Shown: positions 1 through 7,060, counted from the first letter of the stretch. The stretch is DNA of 9,033 nt from an uncultured Lachnospiraceae bacterium (GCA_945788595.1 CALZMS010000026.1:1-9033), one strand, 5' to 3'. Program-made: numbers and translations. Notes: generated from the letters alone by a model not told the origin.

Positions 1-551
1 CCTTTCTGGAGGAAGAATCTCTGGAAAGGCTGTTAGCTGTGCAGAAGAAAGAGCACACGGTCTGGATGGGACATCCTGTGTCGGAAAGGAAGATGAAGGG
101 GTTTTCTCCTGAATTTCTGGAGGTCGTAAAAGAGGCAGGTCTGTGGCTGTTTCTGGAGGCTGATGGTGCCAAATGGCTGCCGGTAAAAGCTCCGGCGGAG
201 CATGAGCCGGTGATCGTACCCTTTTCCACCCGGGTAATTCAGGTGTATGGTCTGGACGGCGTGGGGCATCCTATTGGAGAGATATGTTTTCGTCCACAGC
301 AGGTGGCCGGTATTCTGGGGAAAACATTGGAAGAAATGCTGACACCTGTGGATATCGCCCGGTTGGCGGCAAGTCCGCAGGGCGGAAGAAAATCTGTCGG
401 GGATAAAATGCGTTATCAGGTGGTGCTGAATAAGGCAGATGATGAAGAACGGCAGTTGTTGGCTGTGGAGACAGCGGCAGCTCTGAATGAATATGGGATC
501 ACGGACGTGGTGATGACAGCCGGACTGTGTGAGCGCTGGAGGAATATATGA
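1..551 (+). CDS. yqeC: YqeC, selenium-dependent molybdenum hydroxylase accessory protein (3' part, start outside window)
   Basis: The frame is open from base 3 to the TGA at 549-551, so about 182 C-terminal residues are present and the N-terminal P-loop part (a GGGGKTT-like motif in family members) lies upstream of the window. The visible part has the family landmarks in order: the 'FLEADGAKWLPVKAPAEHEP' block (an acidic LVEADG-type motif followed by K-AP-EHEP), then 'VYGLDGVGHPI', 'CFRPQQV', a 'LTPVDIARL' segment and the 'YQVVLNKAD' strand resembling a GTPase NKxD motif. YqeC is known only from its genomic association with selenium-dependent molybdenum hydroxylases such as xanthine dehydrogenase-like enzymes; its biochemical role is not settled. 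A GTG at 39 is not a credible start because homology-like sequence extends upstream of it. The stop overlaps the next start by 4 bases (ATGA), indicating translational coupling to yqeB. Family assignment is confident, precise function is not. Confidence 0.88.
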   Translation, partial: FLEEESLERLLAVQKKEHTVWMGHPVSERKMKGFSPEFLEVVKEAGLWLFLEADGAKWLPVKAPAEHEPVIVPFSTRVIQVYGLDGVGHPIGEICFRPQQVAGILGKTLEEMLTPVDIARLAASPQGGRKSVGDKMRYQVVLNKADDEERQLLAVETAAALNEYGITDVVMTAGLCERWRNI

Positions 552-1885
552 AAATCTTGATCAAAGGCGCCGGTGATCTGGCTACCGGCGTAGCGTATGA
601 GCTGTTTGCCCGCGGGCATCAGATCATTATGACAGAAATAGAAGTACCATTGACGGTGCGCCGCCAGGTGGCCTTTTCCCGGGCAGTGTATAAGGGAAGT
701 ACCGTGGTGGAGGGCGTTACGGCAGAACGGGCGCAGGATATCAAAACTGCGCAGGAGTTTCTTACACAGGGAAAGATTGCCGTTATGGTAGATCCCGGTG
801 CCACGGTTGCTGATGAATTTCACCCGGATGTGATCGTTGACGGTATCATGGCTAAGAAAAATATCGGAACGAAGATGACGGATGCTCCTCTGGTCATCTG
901 TCTCGGCCCCGGTTTTACGGCGGGAGAGGATTGCCACGCAGTCATAGAGACTAAGAGGGGAGAAACTTTAGGCAGGCCCATCTATGAGGGACATGCGATT
1001 CCCAATACCGGTGTTCCCGGCATGATCGGCGGATACGCCATAGAACGTCTGATCCGGGCGACTGCAGACGGTACGATGGAACCGGTAAAACACATTGGAG
1101 ATGAGGTCAGAAAGGGAGAGATTCTGGCCCACACCGGTGATGAGCCTGTATATGCGCAGATCGACGGCATTATTCGCGGTATGCTGCAGCCCGGTGTTAA
1201 GGTCAGAAAAGGATTGAAGATCGGTGATGTGGATCCGCGGAAAAATCCCGCACTGGTATACCGTATCTCGGATAAAGCCAGAAAAATCGGTGTGGGCGTT
1301 TGTGAAGCCATAGAGCATCTGTGTCAGAAAGACTGCGGAATGCTGCTTTTGGCGGCGGGAGAATCTCGGAGATATGGCGGAGATAAGCTTCTGGACAGCA
1401 TCGAAGGCCAGCCCATGTATCGTTACAGTCTGGAACGTATGACTGCGTTTCCTGCATGTCAGCGGGTAGTGGTCACACGGTTTGAACAGATCAGAGAAGA
1501 GGCAAAAAAGTTTGGCATGACGGTTGTGAACAATGACCGCTCTGAGGAAGGCATTGCCCGGTCCCTTCGCCTGGGCATGCAGGCACTTATGAAGCAGGAT
1601 CCCGATCTGCGGGGCGTTTTATGCATGGTCTGTGACCAGCCCTGGCTGAAAAAGGAAACAATAGAGAGTATTTTTACCTCTGCAGCCGGTGTGACATCCC
1701 GTATCGTCTGCGCCGGAAACAAAGAGCGGTTAGGCAATCCGGTGTGGTTTGGCCGGGATTATTTTGATGAGCTCATGCATCTGGAAGGTGATGTGGGCGG
1801 CAAGCAGGTAGTCAGAAAGCATCCTGAGAAAATGATCGTATGCCCGGCATCGGATGAAGAGATGAGGGATATTGACTATCGGTGA
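548..1885 (+). CDS. yqeB: YqeB fused to a MobA/MocA-like molybdenum cofactor nucleotidyltransferase
   Basis: A 445-residue cytoplasmic protein. GGAGG at 538-542 lies 5 bases before the ATG, which overlaps the yqeC stop. Residues 1 to about 258 match the YqeB (EF2563) family: an N-terminal Rossmann-like start 'IKGAGDLATGVAYELF', then 'VDGIMAKKN', 'PLVICLGPGFTAG', and a hammerhead-like stretch near residues 175-235 ('GDEVRKGEILAHTG', 'IDGIIRGML'). Residues 263 to about 440 are a MobA-like NTP transferase: 'LLLAAGESRRYGGDKLL' at 266-282 is the glycine-rich nucleotide-binding loop with Lys280, 'CDQPWL' at 362-367 holds the metal-binding Asp363, and 'GNPVWF' follows near 396. MocA-type enzymes transfer CMP to molybdopterin-Mo. 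In many genomes YqeB and this transferase (YgfJ-like) are separate neighbours; here one reading frame joins them with no internal stop. Inference: the protein couples selenium-related maturation to cytidylation of the cofactor. The hydroxylase subunits themselves are not in the window. Confidence 0.88.
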   Translation: MKILIKGAGDLATGVAYELFARGHQIIMTEIEVPLTVRRQVAFSRAVYKGSTVVEGVTAERAQDIKTAQEFLTQGKIAVMVDPGATVADEFHPDVIVDGIMAKKNIGTKMTDAPLVICLGPGFTAGEDCHAVIETKRGETLGRPIYEGHAIPNTGVPGMIGGYAIERLIRATADGTMEPVKHIGDEVRKGEILAHTGDEPVYAQIDGIIRGMLQPGVKVRKGLKIGDVDPRKNPALVYRISDKARKIGVGVCEAIEHLCQKDCGMLLLAAGESRRYGGDKLLDSIEGQPMYRYSLERMTAFPACQRVVVTRFEQIREEAKKFGMTVVNNDRSEEGIARSLRLGMQALMKQDPDLRGVLCMVCDQPWLKKETIESIFTSAAGVTSRIVCAGNKERLGNPVWFGRDYFDELMHLEGDVGGKQVVRKHPEKMIVCPASDEEMRDIDYR

Positions 1886-1966
1886 GGTAAAAATAGTTGA
1901 CTTTATTCGTTTTATGGATTGAAAAACGAAATGAATATCAGAATTATTTATAAGAAAAAGAAATAC

Positions 1967-2017
1967 ATCTCCCGAGGTATTTATGATAAAAAATTATAAG
2001 TATCTTCGGGAGATTTT
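1967..2017 (+). terminator. Rho-independent terminator downstream of yqeB
   Basis: The arm ATCTCCCGAGGTAT (1967-1980) pairs with GTATCTTCGGGAGAT (2000-2014) through nine Watson-Crick pairs at the base, a G-T wobble and one bulged base. An A-rich stretch precedes it and T's at 2014-2017 (then GTGTTT) follow. The A-rich 5' side means it might also stop transcription in the reverse direction. It would end the yqeC-yqeB transcript about 80 bases after the stop codon. Confidence 0.7.
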
Positions 2018-2059
2018 GTGTTTGAGAAGATAAATGTACAGCAGAAAATGTTGCGGTGT

Positions 2060-2088
2060 TTGTAATCCATATGCCGGAGTGATAGAAT
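2060..2088 (+). promoter_or_regulatory. Predicted sigma-A promoter for the beta-CASP nuclease gene
   Basis: TTGTAA (2060-2065) and TAGAAT (2083-2088) are separated by 17 bases, and TG at 2080-2081 gives an extended -10 (TGnTAGAAT). Transcription would begin near 2095, leaving a leader of about 130 bases before the ATG at 2226. It lies just after the yqeB terminator, where a new transcript is expected. A TTGACA at 2194-2199 has no usable -10 before the start codon and was not chosen. Confidence 0.45.
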
Positions 2089-2124
2089 AAATATAAGAAA
2101 AAGATAACTGTTTCGTAAAGATAC

Positions 2125-2165
2125 TGAACAGATACAAAACCAGGATAAATACAGCAATCTGTTCA
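2125..2165. repeat. 9-bp perfect inverted repeat in the leader of the beta-CASP nuclease gene
   Basis: TGAACAGAT (2125-2133) and ATCTGTTCA (2157-2165) are exact reverse complements 23 bases apart. A related half-site CTGTTT lies at 2108-2113. In RNA this is a stem with a large loop inside the predicted leader; in DNA it could be a pair of repressor half-sites. No T-run follows, so it is not a terminator. The function is unknown. Confidence 0.4.
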
Positions 2166-2225
2166 TAAGCTGAAATGTACGTTGATCAATGGTTTGACAA
2201 AAACTATACAGAAGGGGGTATTCAT

Positions 2226-3839
2226 ATGAAGTTGGAATTTATCGGTGCGGCCCATGAGGTTACGGGCAGCTGCCATTTTATTCATTGGCAGGATAAGAGT
2301 ATTCTGGTGGACTGCGGTATGGAGCAGGGGCCGGATATTTATGAAAATCAGGAGCTTCCGGTGCAGGCCTCTGAGATCGACTATGTATTTGTTACCCATG
2401 CGCATATCGATCATTCCGGTCTGTTGCCGCTTCTGGCACAGAAGGGCTTCCAGGGACAGATCTTCGCGACGGACGCTACCGCCCAGCTGTGTCAGATCAT
2501 GCTGAAGGATTCAGCCCATATCCAGGAGTTTGAGGCTGAATGGAAGAATAGAAAAGCAAAACGCGCCGGCAATCCTTTAGTGGATCCCATGTACACCATG
2601 GCAGACGCAGAGAAAGCGCTGACGTTGTTTGTTCCCTGCCCTTACGATGAGACGCTGCAGATCACCGATGGTCTGAAGGTACGTTTCAGAGACGCGGGCC
2701 ATCTGCTGGGATCGGCGTTTATCGAACTTTGGCTGACAGAGGACGAAAAAGAGACAAAGCTGGTATTTTCCGGAGATCTGGGTAATGGTAACCGGCCGCT
2801 GATTAAGGATCCAGCCTGGCCCACGGGTGCGGATTATCTGATCATTGAGTCAACGTATGGTAATAGAAATCACGAAGCAGTGCCGGATTACACTGTTCCC
2901 ATGTCAGAACTTCTGGAAAGAACCTTTCAGCGGGGCGGAAATGTGGTGATCCCGGCCTTTTCCGTAGGCCGTACTCAGGAGATGCTGTATCATCTGCGCC
3001 GGATCAAGGAAAACAATATGGTGCATTCCTGCCCGGATTTTGAGGTCATTGTGGACAGTCCACTGGCGGTGGAGGCCACCACCATATTTAACAGAAATGT
3101 GCTGGAATGCTTCCGGCAGGAATCGGTGGAAATGATCAAGCGGGGGAAAAATCCCATAGGTTTTGACGGTCTGAAGACCTCAATAACCAGCGATGATTCC
3201 CGGGCCATCAATTTTAACCAGAAGCCCAAGGTGATCATCTCCGCTTCCGGTATGTGCGAGGCGGGACGCATCCGTCACCATCTGAAGCATAATCTGTGGC
3301 GAAAAGAGTGCAGTATTCTGTTTGTGGGGTATCAGGTTCCCGGTACGCTGGGCTATAACCTGCTTCATGGCGCGCAGGAAGTGAAGCTGTTTGGTGAAAA
3401 AGTACAGGTCAACGCGGAAATTGTCAACCTGCCGGGCATCAGCGGTCATGCAGACCGGGATCATCTGACAGAATGGGTAGGTCATATGCATGAGATGCCA
3501 AAGCGCATCTTTGTAGTACATGGCGAAGATCAGGTTACGGATGAATTTGCTGCCCATCTGGCAGAAACCTTTCATGTGAATGCCACAGCTCCCTACAGCG
3601 GCGATGTTTTTGATCTGGACAGCGATCTCTGTGTATGCCAGGGCGACAGAAAACCTGCCGAGGCCAGAAAGAAGAAACCGGCAAAGGCAGCAGTCACCGC
3701 TTTTGCGAAGCTTCTGGAGGCAGGAAACCGCCTGATTTCCATCATCCACAAGAACCAGGGACTGGCGAATAAGGATATGGCAAGATTTACAAGCCAGATC
3801 CAGAGCCTGTGCGATAAGTGGGACAGAACAGATCTGTAA
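2226..3839 (+). CDS. MBL-fold beta-CASP (CPSF73-like) ribonuclease
   Basis: A 537-residue predicted soluble zinc nuclease of the prokaryotic CPSF73/TTHA0252-like group, which cleaves RNA endo- or exonucleolytically. The ATG at 2226 is chosen because AAGGGGG (2212-2218) lies 7 bases upstream and the MBL fold begins at once ('MKLEFIGAAHEVTGS'); the frame is open back to 2175 but that extension has no family sequence. Metal-binding motifs are complete: HAHIDH at 58-63, His159 in 'DAGHLLGS', Asp184 in 'FSGDLG'. The beta-CASP motifs follow: A, Glu208 in 'IESTYGN'; B, 'SASGMCEAGRIRHHL' with His351/His352; C, His408 in 'SGHAD'. No KH domain is seen, unlike RNase J or archaeal aCPSF1. After the catalytic core comes a Lys-rich linker (about 479-490) and a helical tail of about 50 residues. 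The gene appears monocistronic. The RNA target is unknown, so no gene symbol is given. Confidence 0.9.
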   Translation: MKLEFIGAAHEVTGSCHFIHWQDKSILVDCGMEQGPDIYENQELPVQASEIDYVFVTHAHIDHSGLLPLLAQKGFQGQIFATDATAQLCQIMLKDSAHIQEFEAEWKNRKAKRAGNPLVDPMYTMADAEKALTLFVPCPYDETLQITDGLKVRFRDAGHLLGSAFIELWLTEDEKETKLVFSGDLGNGNRPLIKDPAWPTGADYLIIESTYGNRNHEAVPDYTVPMSELLERTFQRGGNVVIPAFSVGRTQEMLYHLRRIKENNMVHSCPDFEVIVDSPLAVEATTIFNRNVLECFRQESVEMIKRGKNPIGFDGLKTSITSDDSRAINFNQKPKVIISASGMCEAGRIRHHLKHNLWRKECSILFVGYQVPGTLGYNLLHGAQEVKLFGEKVQVNAEIVNLPGISGHADRDHLTEWVGHMHEMPKRIFVVHGEDQVTDEFAAHLAETFHVNATAPYSGDVFDLDSDLCVCQGDRKPAEARKKKPAKAAVTAFAKLLEAGNRLISIIHKNQGLANKDMARFTSQIQSLCDKWDRTDL

Positions 3840-3901
3840 AAAATCAGAAAGAAAACAGATAATCTTAAAGAGAAACTTTTGAAAGGAACAACAGTATGTG
3901 G

Positions 3902-3950
3902 AAGATTAAACACATCTATGAAGCGGATTTTGGATACTTCATAAAATCTT
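3902..3950. repeat. Nested inverted repeats upstream of the response regulator
   Basis: An inner perfect pair TATGAAG (3917-3923) / CTTCATA (3937-3943) sits within an outer pair AAGATT (3902-3907) / AATCTT (3945-3950). The second outer arm overlaps the first TCTTAATCC direct repeat. No poly-T run follows, so it is a poor terminator. It may be an operator or an mRNA fold after the nuclease gene; the base pairing is seen, the role is inferred. Confidence 0.35.
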
Positions 3951-3994
3951 AATCCGATGCCCAGTTTCTTCTTAATCCCCATCTGTAGTACAAT
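3947..3994 (+). promoter_or_regulatory. Promoter with 9-bp direct repeats, likely response-regulator binding sites
   Basis: TCTTAATCC occurs twice in direct orientation, at 3947-3955 and 3970-3978, 23 bases start to start, roughly two helical turns. The second copy covers the -35 region of a predicted promoter whose -10 is TACAAT (3989-3994); the -35 itself (about TTCTTC, 3966-3971, 17-base spacer) is poor. OmpR/PhoB-family regulators typically bind direct repeats overlapping weak -35 elements, so autoregulation by the adjacent regulator is a reasonable inference. The predicted start near 4001 gives a leader of only about 20 bases and rules out translation starts upstream of 4020. Confidence 0.45.
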
Positions 3995-4019
3995 AGACAC
4001 AGCAAAGGGGGAGAGACTT

Positions 4020-4718
4020 ATGGCAAACATACTGATCTGTGACGATGAAAAGGACATCGTCAACGCATTAAAAATATACCTGTCCGATCCGGAATATACA
4101 CTGTTTACGGCAGAGAACGGAGAACAGGCCCTGTGGGCCATTGAAGAAAACGACATACATCTGGTGCTCTTAGACATCATGATGCCGGTGATGGATGGCA
4201 TCACGGCCATGGCAAAGATCCGCCAGATCAGCAACGTACCCGTGATCCTGCTGACAGCCAAAAGTGAGGACAGCGACAAGATTCTGGGACTGAATGTGGG
4301 GGCAGATGACTACATCACCAAGCCCTTTAATCCGCTGGAGGTCTCTGCAAGAGTGCGGTCTCAGCTCAGACGATATCTGAAGCTGGGCGGTGGTATCGCT
4401 GAGGTGGACAGCTACACCATCGGCGGTATCGAGATGAAGGACAGCAGCAAAGAAGTATTTGTGGACGGCAATCCGGTGGCCCTGACGCCGAAGGAGTACG
4501 ATATCCTGAAGCTTCTGATGGCTAATCCGGGCAAGGTATATTCGCCGAAAGAAATTTACAGCCTGGTGTGGAAAGAAAAACCTATCGGTTCTGACAATAC
4601 GGTGGCGGTGCATATCCGGCACCTCAGAGAAAAGATCGAGATCAATCCGGCGGAACCCCGCTACATTAAAGTCATTTTTGGCAAGGGCTATAAGATGGAG
4701 AAAGGACGGGAAGTATGA
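4020..4718 (+). CDS. OmpR/VanR-family response regulator
   Basis: A 232-residue DNA-binding response regulator of normal family length. The ATG at 4020 follows a strong purine-rich ribosome site (AAAGGGGGAGAG, about 4004-4015), and the predicted promoter overlaps the open frame upstream. The receiver domain (about 2-118) has every activity residue: acidic pair Asp8/Asp9, phospho-acceptor Asp52 in 'LLDIMMPVMDG', Thr79 in 'ILLTAK' and Lys101 in 'ITKPF'. The C-terminal winged helix (about 135-230) shows 'LTPKEYDILKLL', the 'IRHLREKIE' recognition-helix segment and the terminal 'VIFGKGYKME' hairpin typical of OmpR/VanR proteins. Its stop overlaps the kinase start by 4 bases, so the two should be translated together. 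The regulon is not deducible, though repeats in its own promoter suggest autoregulation. The fully intact receiver contrasts with the altered partner kinase. Confidence 0.93.
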   Translation: MANILICDDEKDIVNALKIYLSDPEYTLFTAENGEQALWAIEENDIHLVLLDIMMPVMDGITAMAKIRQISNVPVILLTAKSEDSDKILGLNVGADDYITKPFNPLEVSARVRSQLRRYLKLGGGIAEVDSYTIGGIEMKDSSKEVFVDGNPVALTPKEYDILKLLMANPGKVYSPKEIYSLVWKEKPIGSDNTVAVHIRHLREKIEINPAEPRYIKVIFGKGYKMEKGREV

Positions 4719-6937
4719 GACGATTTTTCAGAACTGCGGTAGGCAAAACTCTTCTGTTTATACTGACAATACTATTTGGCGCCGCAACACTTGCCTCGAT
4801 TGCAGGCATTGTGGTTATGGTCAGCGAAGATATGTATTCCCGGACAGAGGGGCAGGTATACGATGACCTGCTTGGGAATATGATGATTCAGGACGGCAGG
4901 CTTGTTCTTGAAAACTATATGTTTGCAGCAGGTGGAGATAACCTTTCCCTGGGAAATCTGGAGTATGAGCTGCTGGACGAAAGCCTGCAGCCTGTATCCG
5001 CTTCCACCGTAAGTGACGAAAGTGATGAAAACTGGGAATATACGTATTATTATCGCGTGATCAGCGATGGAGAAGGACTGGAGTATTATTACGATCCGGA
5101 AGGGAAAACGGAGGCAGTAGCTGCGCAGTATGCTGCGGCAGCAGAGCAGAGCAAAGCAACGGACAACGCGTATGCTGAGAATGGAAATAATACGGATACA
5201 GCAGGAACAGAAGAGGATAATGAGCCGGAGCCTGTTGTATCTGAAGTAGTGGAAGATGATGCTTCGGAAGCGGAACCGGATAATGAGCCAGAGCCTGTTA
5301 CATCCGAAACAGTGGAAGATGATGCTTCGGAAACGGAACCGGATAATGAGCCAGCACCGTCAGTATCCGAAATTATTGACGAAGAAATCCTCGAAGAAGA
5401 CAGCAGAACCTATACCACTACCTGGTACACCCTGCACTGCCGCCTGAAACCCGGTCTGCCGGAGAACGATAAGTATGCGTGGATGTCTACAGTGATAGAT
5501 CTTATCTATGAGTTTCGCTACGTTGTTTTTGCCATTTTACTGGTCGCGCTGGCGGCAGCGGTTCTGTGCTTCATCGGCCTGATGAGTGTGACGGGCCGCC
5601 GACCGGATACGGAAGACGTATATCCCGGAATACTGCATAAAGTGCCTTCGGATGTGCTCCTGGTGGCGGATGCTGCGATTGCTATGCTTCCGCTGGCTAT
5701 AACACTGGAGATAAGCTCCAGCCAAATCATTCCCTATGTGATTCTGAACGCTATGAGCATACTGTTTTGCGGCTGTGTCTGCCTGGGCATGTGTATGACC
5801 ATTGCGGGGCGTATTAAACAGCACACATTGTTAAGAAGCAGCCTGTGCTGGAGGTTGTGCAGTATCTGCTGGCGGGGAGTACGTTTCTGCTTTGACTGGA
5901 TCCGGAAAATGTGGCAGAAAACGGGCAGTCTGGTCAGAACTCTGCCCTTTGCCCGCCGGGTAGCCGTGATCTATGGGGCCGTGACTCTTGTGGAATTCTG
6001 TCTGCTGATGGCGGGGGCGTATCTGCCGGTATGGTTTATCCTGCATCTTATCATGCTGCCGCTGATTCTGTATACGGCCATGACGCTGCAGAAGCTGAAA
6101 AGCGCCGGAGAAGCGTTGGCAGGAGGTGACCTGAGCTATCATACAGACACCCAGGGTATGTACGGCGATCTGAAGGAGCATGGGGAAAATCTGAACAGCA
6201 TTGCGTCCGGCATGGCTATCGCGGTGGAGGAACGGCTGAAAAGTGAGCGTATGAAGACAGAGCTGATCACTAACGTCTCTAACGATATCAAGACACCGCT
6301 GACCTCTATTATCAATTACGCCACGCTGATCGGCGCAGAGCCCTGCGAAAATGAGAAGATCACGGAGTACGCCGATGTGCTGGTGCGTCAGTCCGAGCGG
6401 CTGAAACGGTTGATCGAGGATCTGGTGGAGGCATCCAAAGCATCCAGCGGCAATCTGGAGGTCAATCTGTCCCCCTGTGACGCGGCGGTATTTCTGTCCC
6501 AAGCGGACGGCGAATATGAGGAGAAACTGAAAAACGCGGGCCTGACGCTGGTGACCAGACAGCCGGAGCAAGAGGTGCGCATCATGGCTGATGGCCGGCG
6601 TATGTGGCGCATTTTCGACAACCTGATGAATAATATCTGCAAATACGCCCAGAGCGGCACCCGGGTCTATGTGACACTGGAGGTTGTGGAAAATCAGGCT
6701 GTATTTTCTTTCAAAAATACCTCCCGGGAGGAGCTGAATGTCTCGCCGGATGAGCTGATGGAGCGTTTCGTCCGCGGCGATAAGTCCCGGAATACGGAAG
6801 GCAACGGTCTGGGACTGTCCATTGCCAAAAGCATGGCCCAGCTGCAGGGAGGCACGCTGGAAATTTCCACCGACGCGGATCTTTTTAAGGCAATCCTGTC
6901 CTTCCCGATACTGCGGGATGGAGGAAACATCCTGTAA
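4715..6937 (+). CDS. Multi-pass sensor histidine kinase-like protein lacking the phospho-acceptor His
   Basis: A 740-residue membrane protein; AAAGGA (4701-4706) precedes the ATG by 8 bases. Predicted layout: TM1 at about 12-36; an extracytoplasmic region at about 37-268 with acidic tandem repeats (168-224); TM2 at about 270-291, TM3 314-333, TM4 338-364, TM5 416-434 and TM6 438-456; then a cytoplasmic linker, a HisKA dimerisation helix (about 505-580) and a HATPase domain (about 620-735). The H-box reads 'ELITNVSNDIKTPLTSIINY': residue 523, codon AAC at 6281-6283, is Asn where His is expected. The following D524-x-x-T527 pair, used for phosphatase activity in HisKA proteins, is kept. The ATPase domain keeps the N-box (Asn636/Asn640), 'RFVRGDKS' and the G2 loop 'GNGLGL' (696-701). 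The usual DxGxG G1 box is replaced by 'SFKNTS', which I recall as common in this VanS-like clostridial group. It could be a phosphatase-only sensor or a pseudokinase. The ligand is unknown. Confidence 0.87.
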   Translation: MRRFFRTAVGKTLLFILTILFGAATLASIAGIVVMVSEDMYSRTEGQVYDDLLGNMMIQDGRLVLENYMFAAGGDNLSLGNLEYELLDESLQPVSASTVSDESDENWEYTYYYRVISDGEGLEYYYDPEGKTEAVAAQYAAAAEQSKATDNAYAENGNNTDTAGTEEDNEPEPVVSEVVEDDASEAEPDNEPEPVTSETVEDDASETEPDNEPAPSVSEIIDEEILEEDSRTYTTTWYTLHCRLKPGLPENDKYAWMSTVIDLIYEFRYVVFAILLVALAAAVLCFIGLMSVTGRRPDTEDVYPGILHKVPSDVLLVADAAIAMLPLAITLEISSSQIIPYVILNAMSILFCGCVCLGMCMTIAGRIKQHTLLRSSLCWRLCSICWRGVRFCFDWIRKMWQKTGSLVRTLPFARRVAVIYGAVTLVEFCLLMAGAYLPVWFILHLIMLPLILYTAMTLQKLKSAGEALAGGDLSYHTDTQGMYGDLKEHGENLNSIASGMAIAVEERLKSERMKTELITNVSNDIKTPLTSIINYATLIGAEPCENEKITEYADVLVRQSERLKRLIEDLVEASKASSGNLEVNLSPCDAAVFLSQADGEYEEKLKNAGLTLVTRQPEQEVRIMADGRRMWRIFDNLMNNICKYAQSGTRVYVTLEVVENQAVFSFKNTSREELNVSPDELMERFVRGDKSRNTEGNGLGLSIAKSMAQLQGGTLEISTDADLFKAILSFPILRDGGNIL
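5216..5386 (+). repeat. 63-bp in-frame tandem repeat encoding an acidic extracytoplasmic stretch
   Basis: Unit 1 (5216-5278) and unit 2 (5279-5341) are 63 bases each and differ at about 7 positions; a third, diverged partial unit runs from 5342 to about 5386. Each unit encodes 21 residues beginning DNEPEPV and ending in EP, giving a Glu/Asp/Pro-rich, probably unstructured linker at residues 168-224 of the sensor, just before TM2. The unit length is a multiple of three, so copy-number change would keep the frame. The strong negative charge might bind cations or space the sensor from the membrane or wall; this is inference. Confidence 0.85.
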
Positions 6938-7012
6938 ACAGCGAAATTCTACTGAACTTAATACACAGAAATTTTTTCAGACACATTCGTGAAAATGTCT
7001 AATTTTACGGAC

Positions 7013-7042
7013 ACCGACACGTTTGTGTCTGTTTTTCTTTTT
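7013..7042 (+). terminator. Rho-independent terminator after the sensor gene
   Basis: GACAC (7016-7020) pairs with GTGTC (7025-7029) around a GTTT loop, extended by two pairs beyond a single C-T mismatch, and is followed by the T-rich run GTTTTTCTTTTT. It ends the regulator-kinase operon about 75 bases after the stop at 6937. The stem is short, so efficiency may be moderate. Confidence 0.6.
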
Positions 7043-7060
7043 CAAAAAATAATTTATAAT
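7032..7060 (+). promoter_or_regulatory. Predicted promoter of the radical SAM gene
   Basis: A perfect TATAAT -10 lies at 7055-7060 in an AT-rich tract. The best -35 at a 17-base spacing is TTTTTC (7032-7037), which is weak and overlaps the T-run of the preceding terminator. Transcription would start near 7067, giving a leader of about 135 bases. The weak -35 could mean activator dependence or low expression. Confidence 0.45.

Noticed and set aside
1906..1930. 8-bp inverted repeat TTCGTTTT/AAAACGAA just after yqeB
   Set aside because: It is AT-rich and has no T-run; the stronger terminator at 1967-2017 explains the transcript end.
2175..2225. Upstream ATG extending the beta-CASP nuclease by 17 residues
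   Set aside because: The extension has no MBL-fold sequence, and the strong AAGGGGG ribosome site lies 7 bases before the ATG at 2226.
3957..4019. Upstream ATG extending the response regulator by 21 residues
   Set aside because: The predicted -10 and the ribosome site lie inside this stretch, and receiver domains start at the ATG at 4020.
5831..6571. Long antisense open frame of 246 codons opposite the sensor gene
   Set aside because: It is a shadow of the kinase coding sequence, rich in Gln/His/Arg with no domain, and it lies inside a well-supported gene. The same holds for the antisense frames at 416-937, 3593-4279 and 7243-7917.
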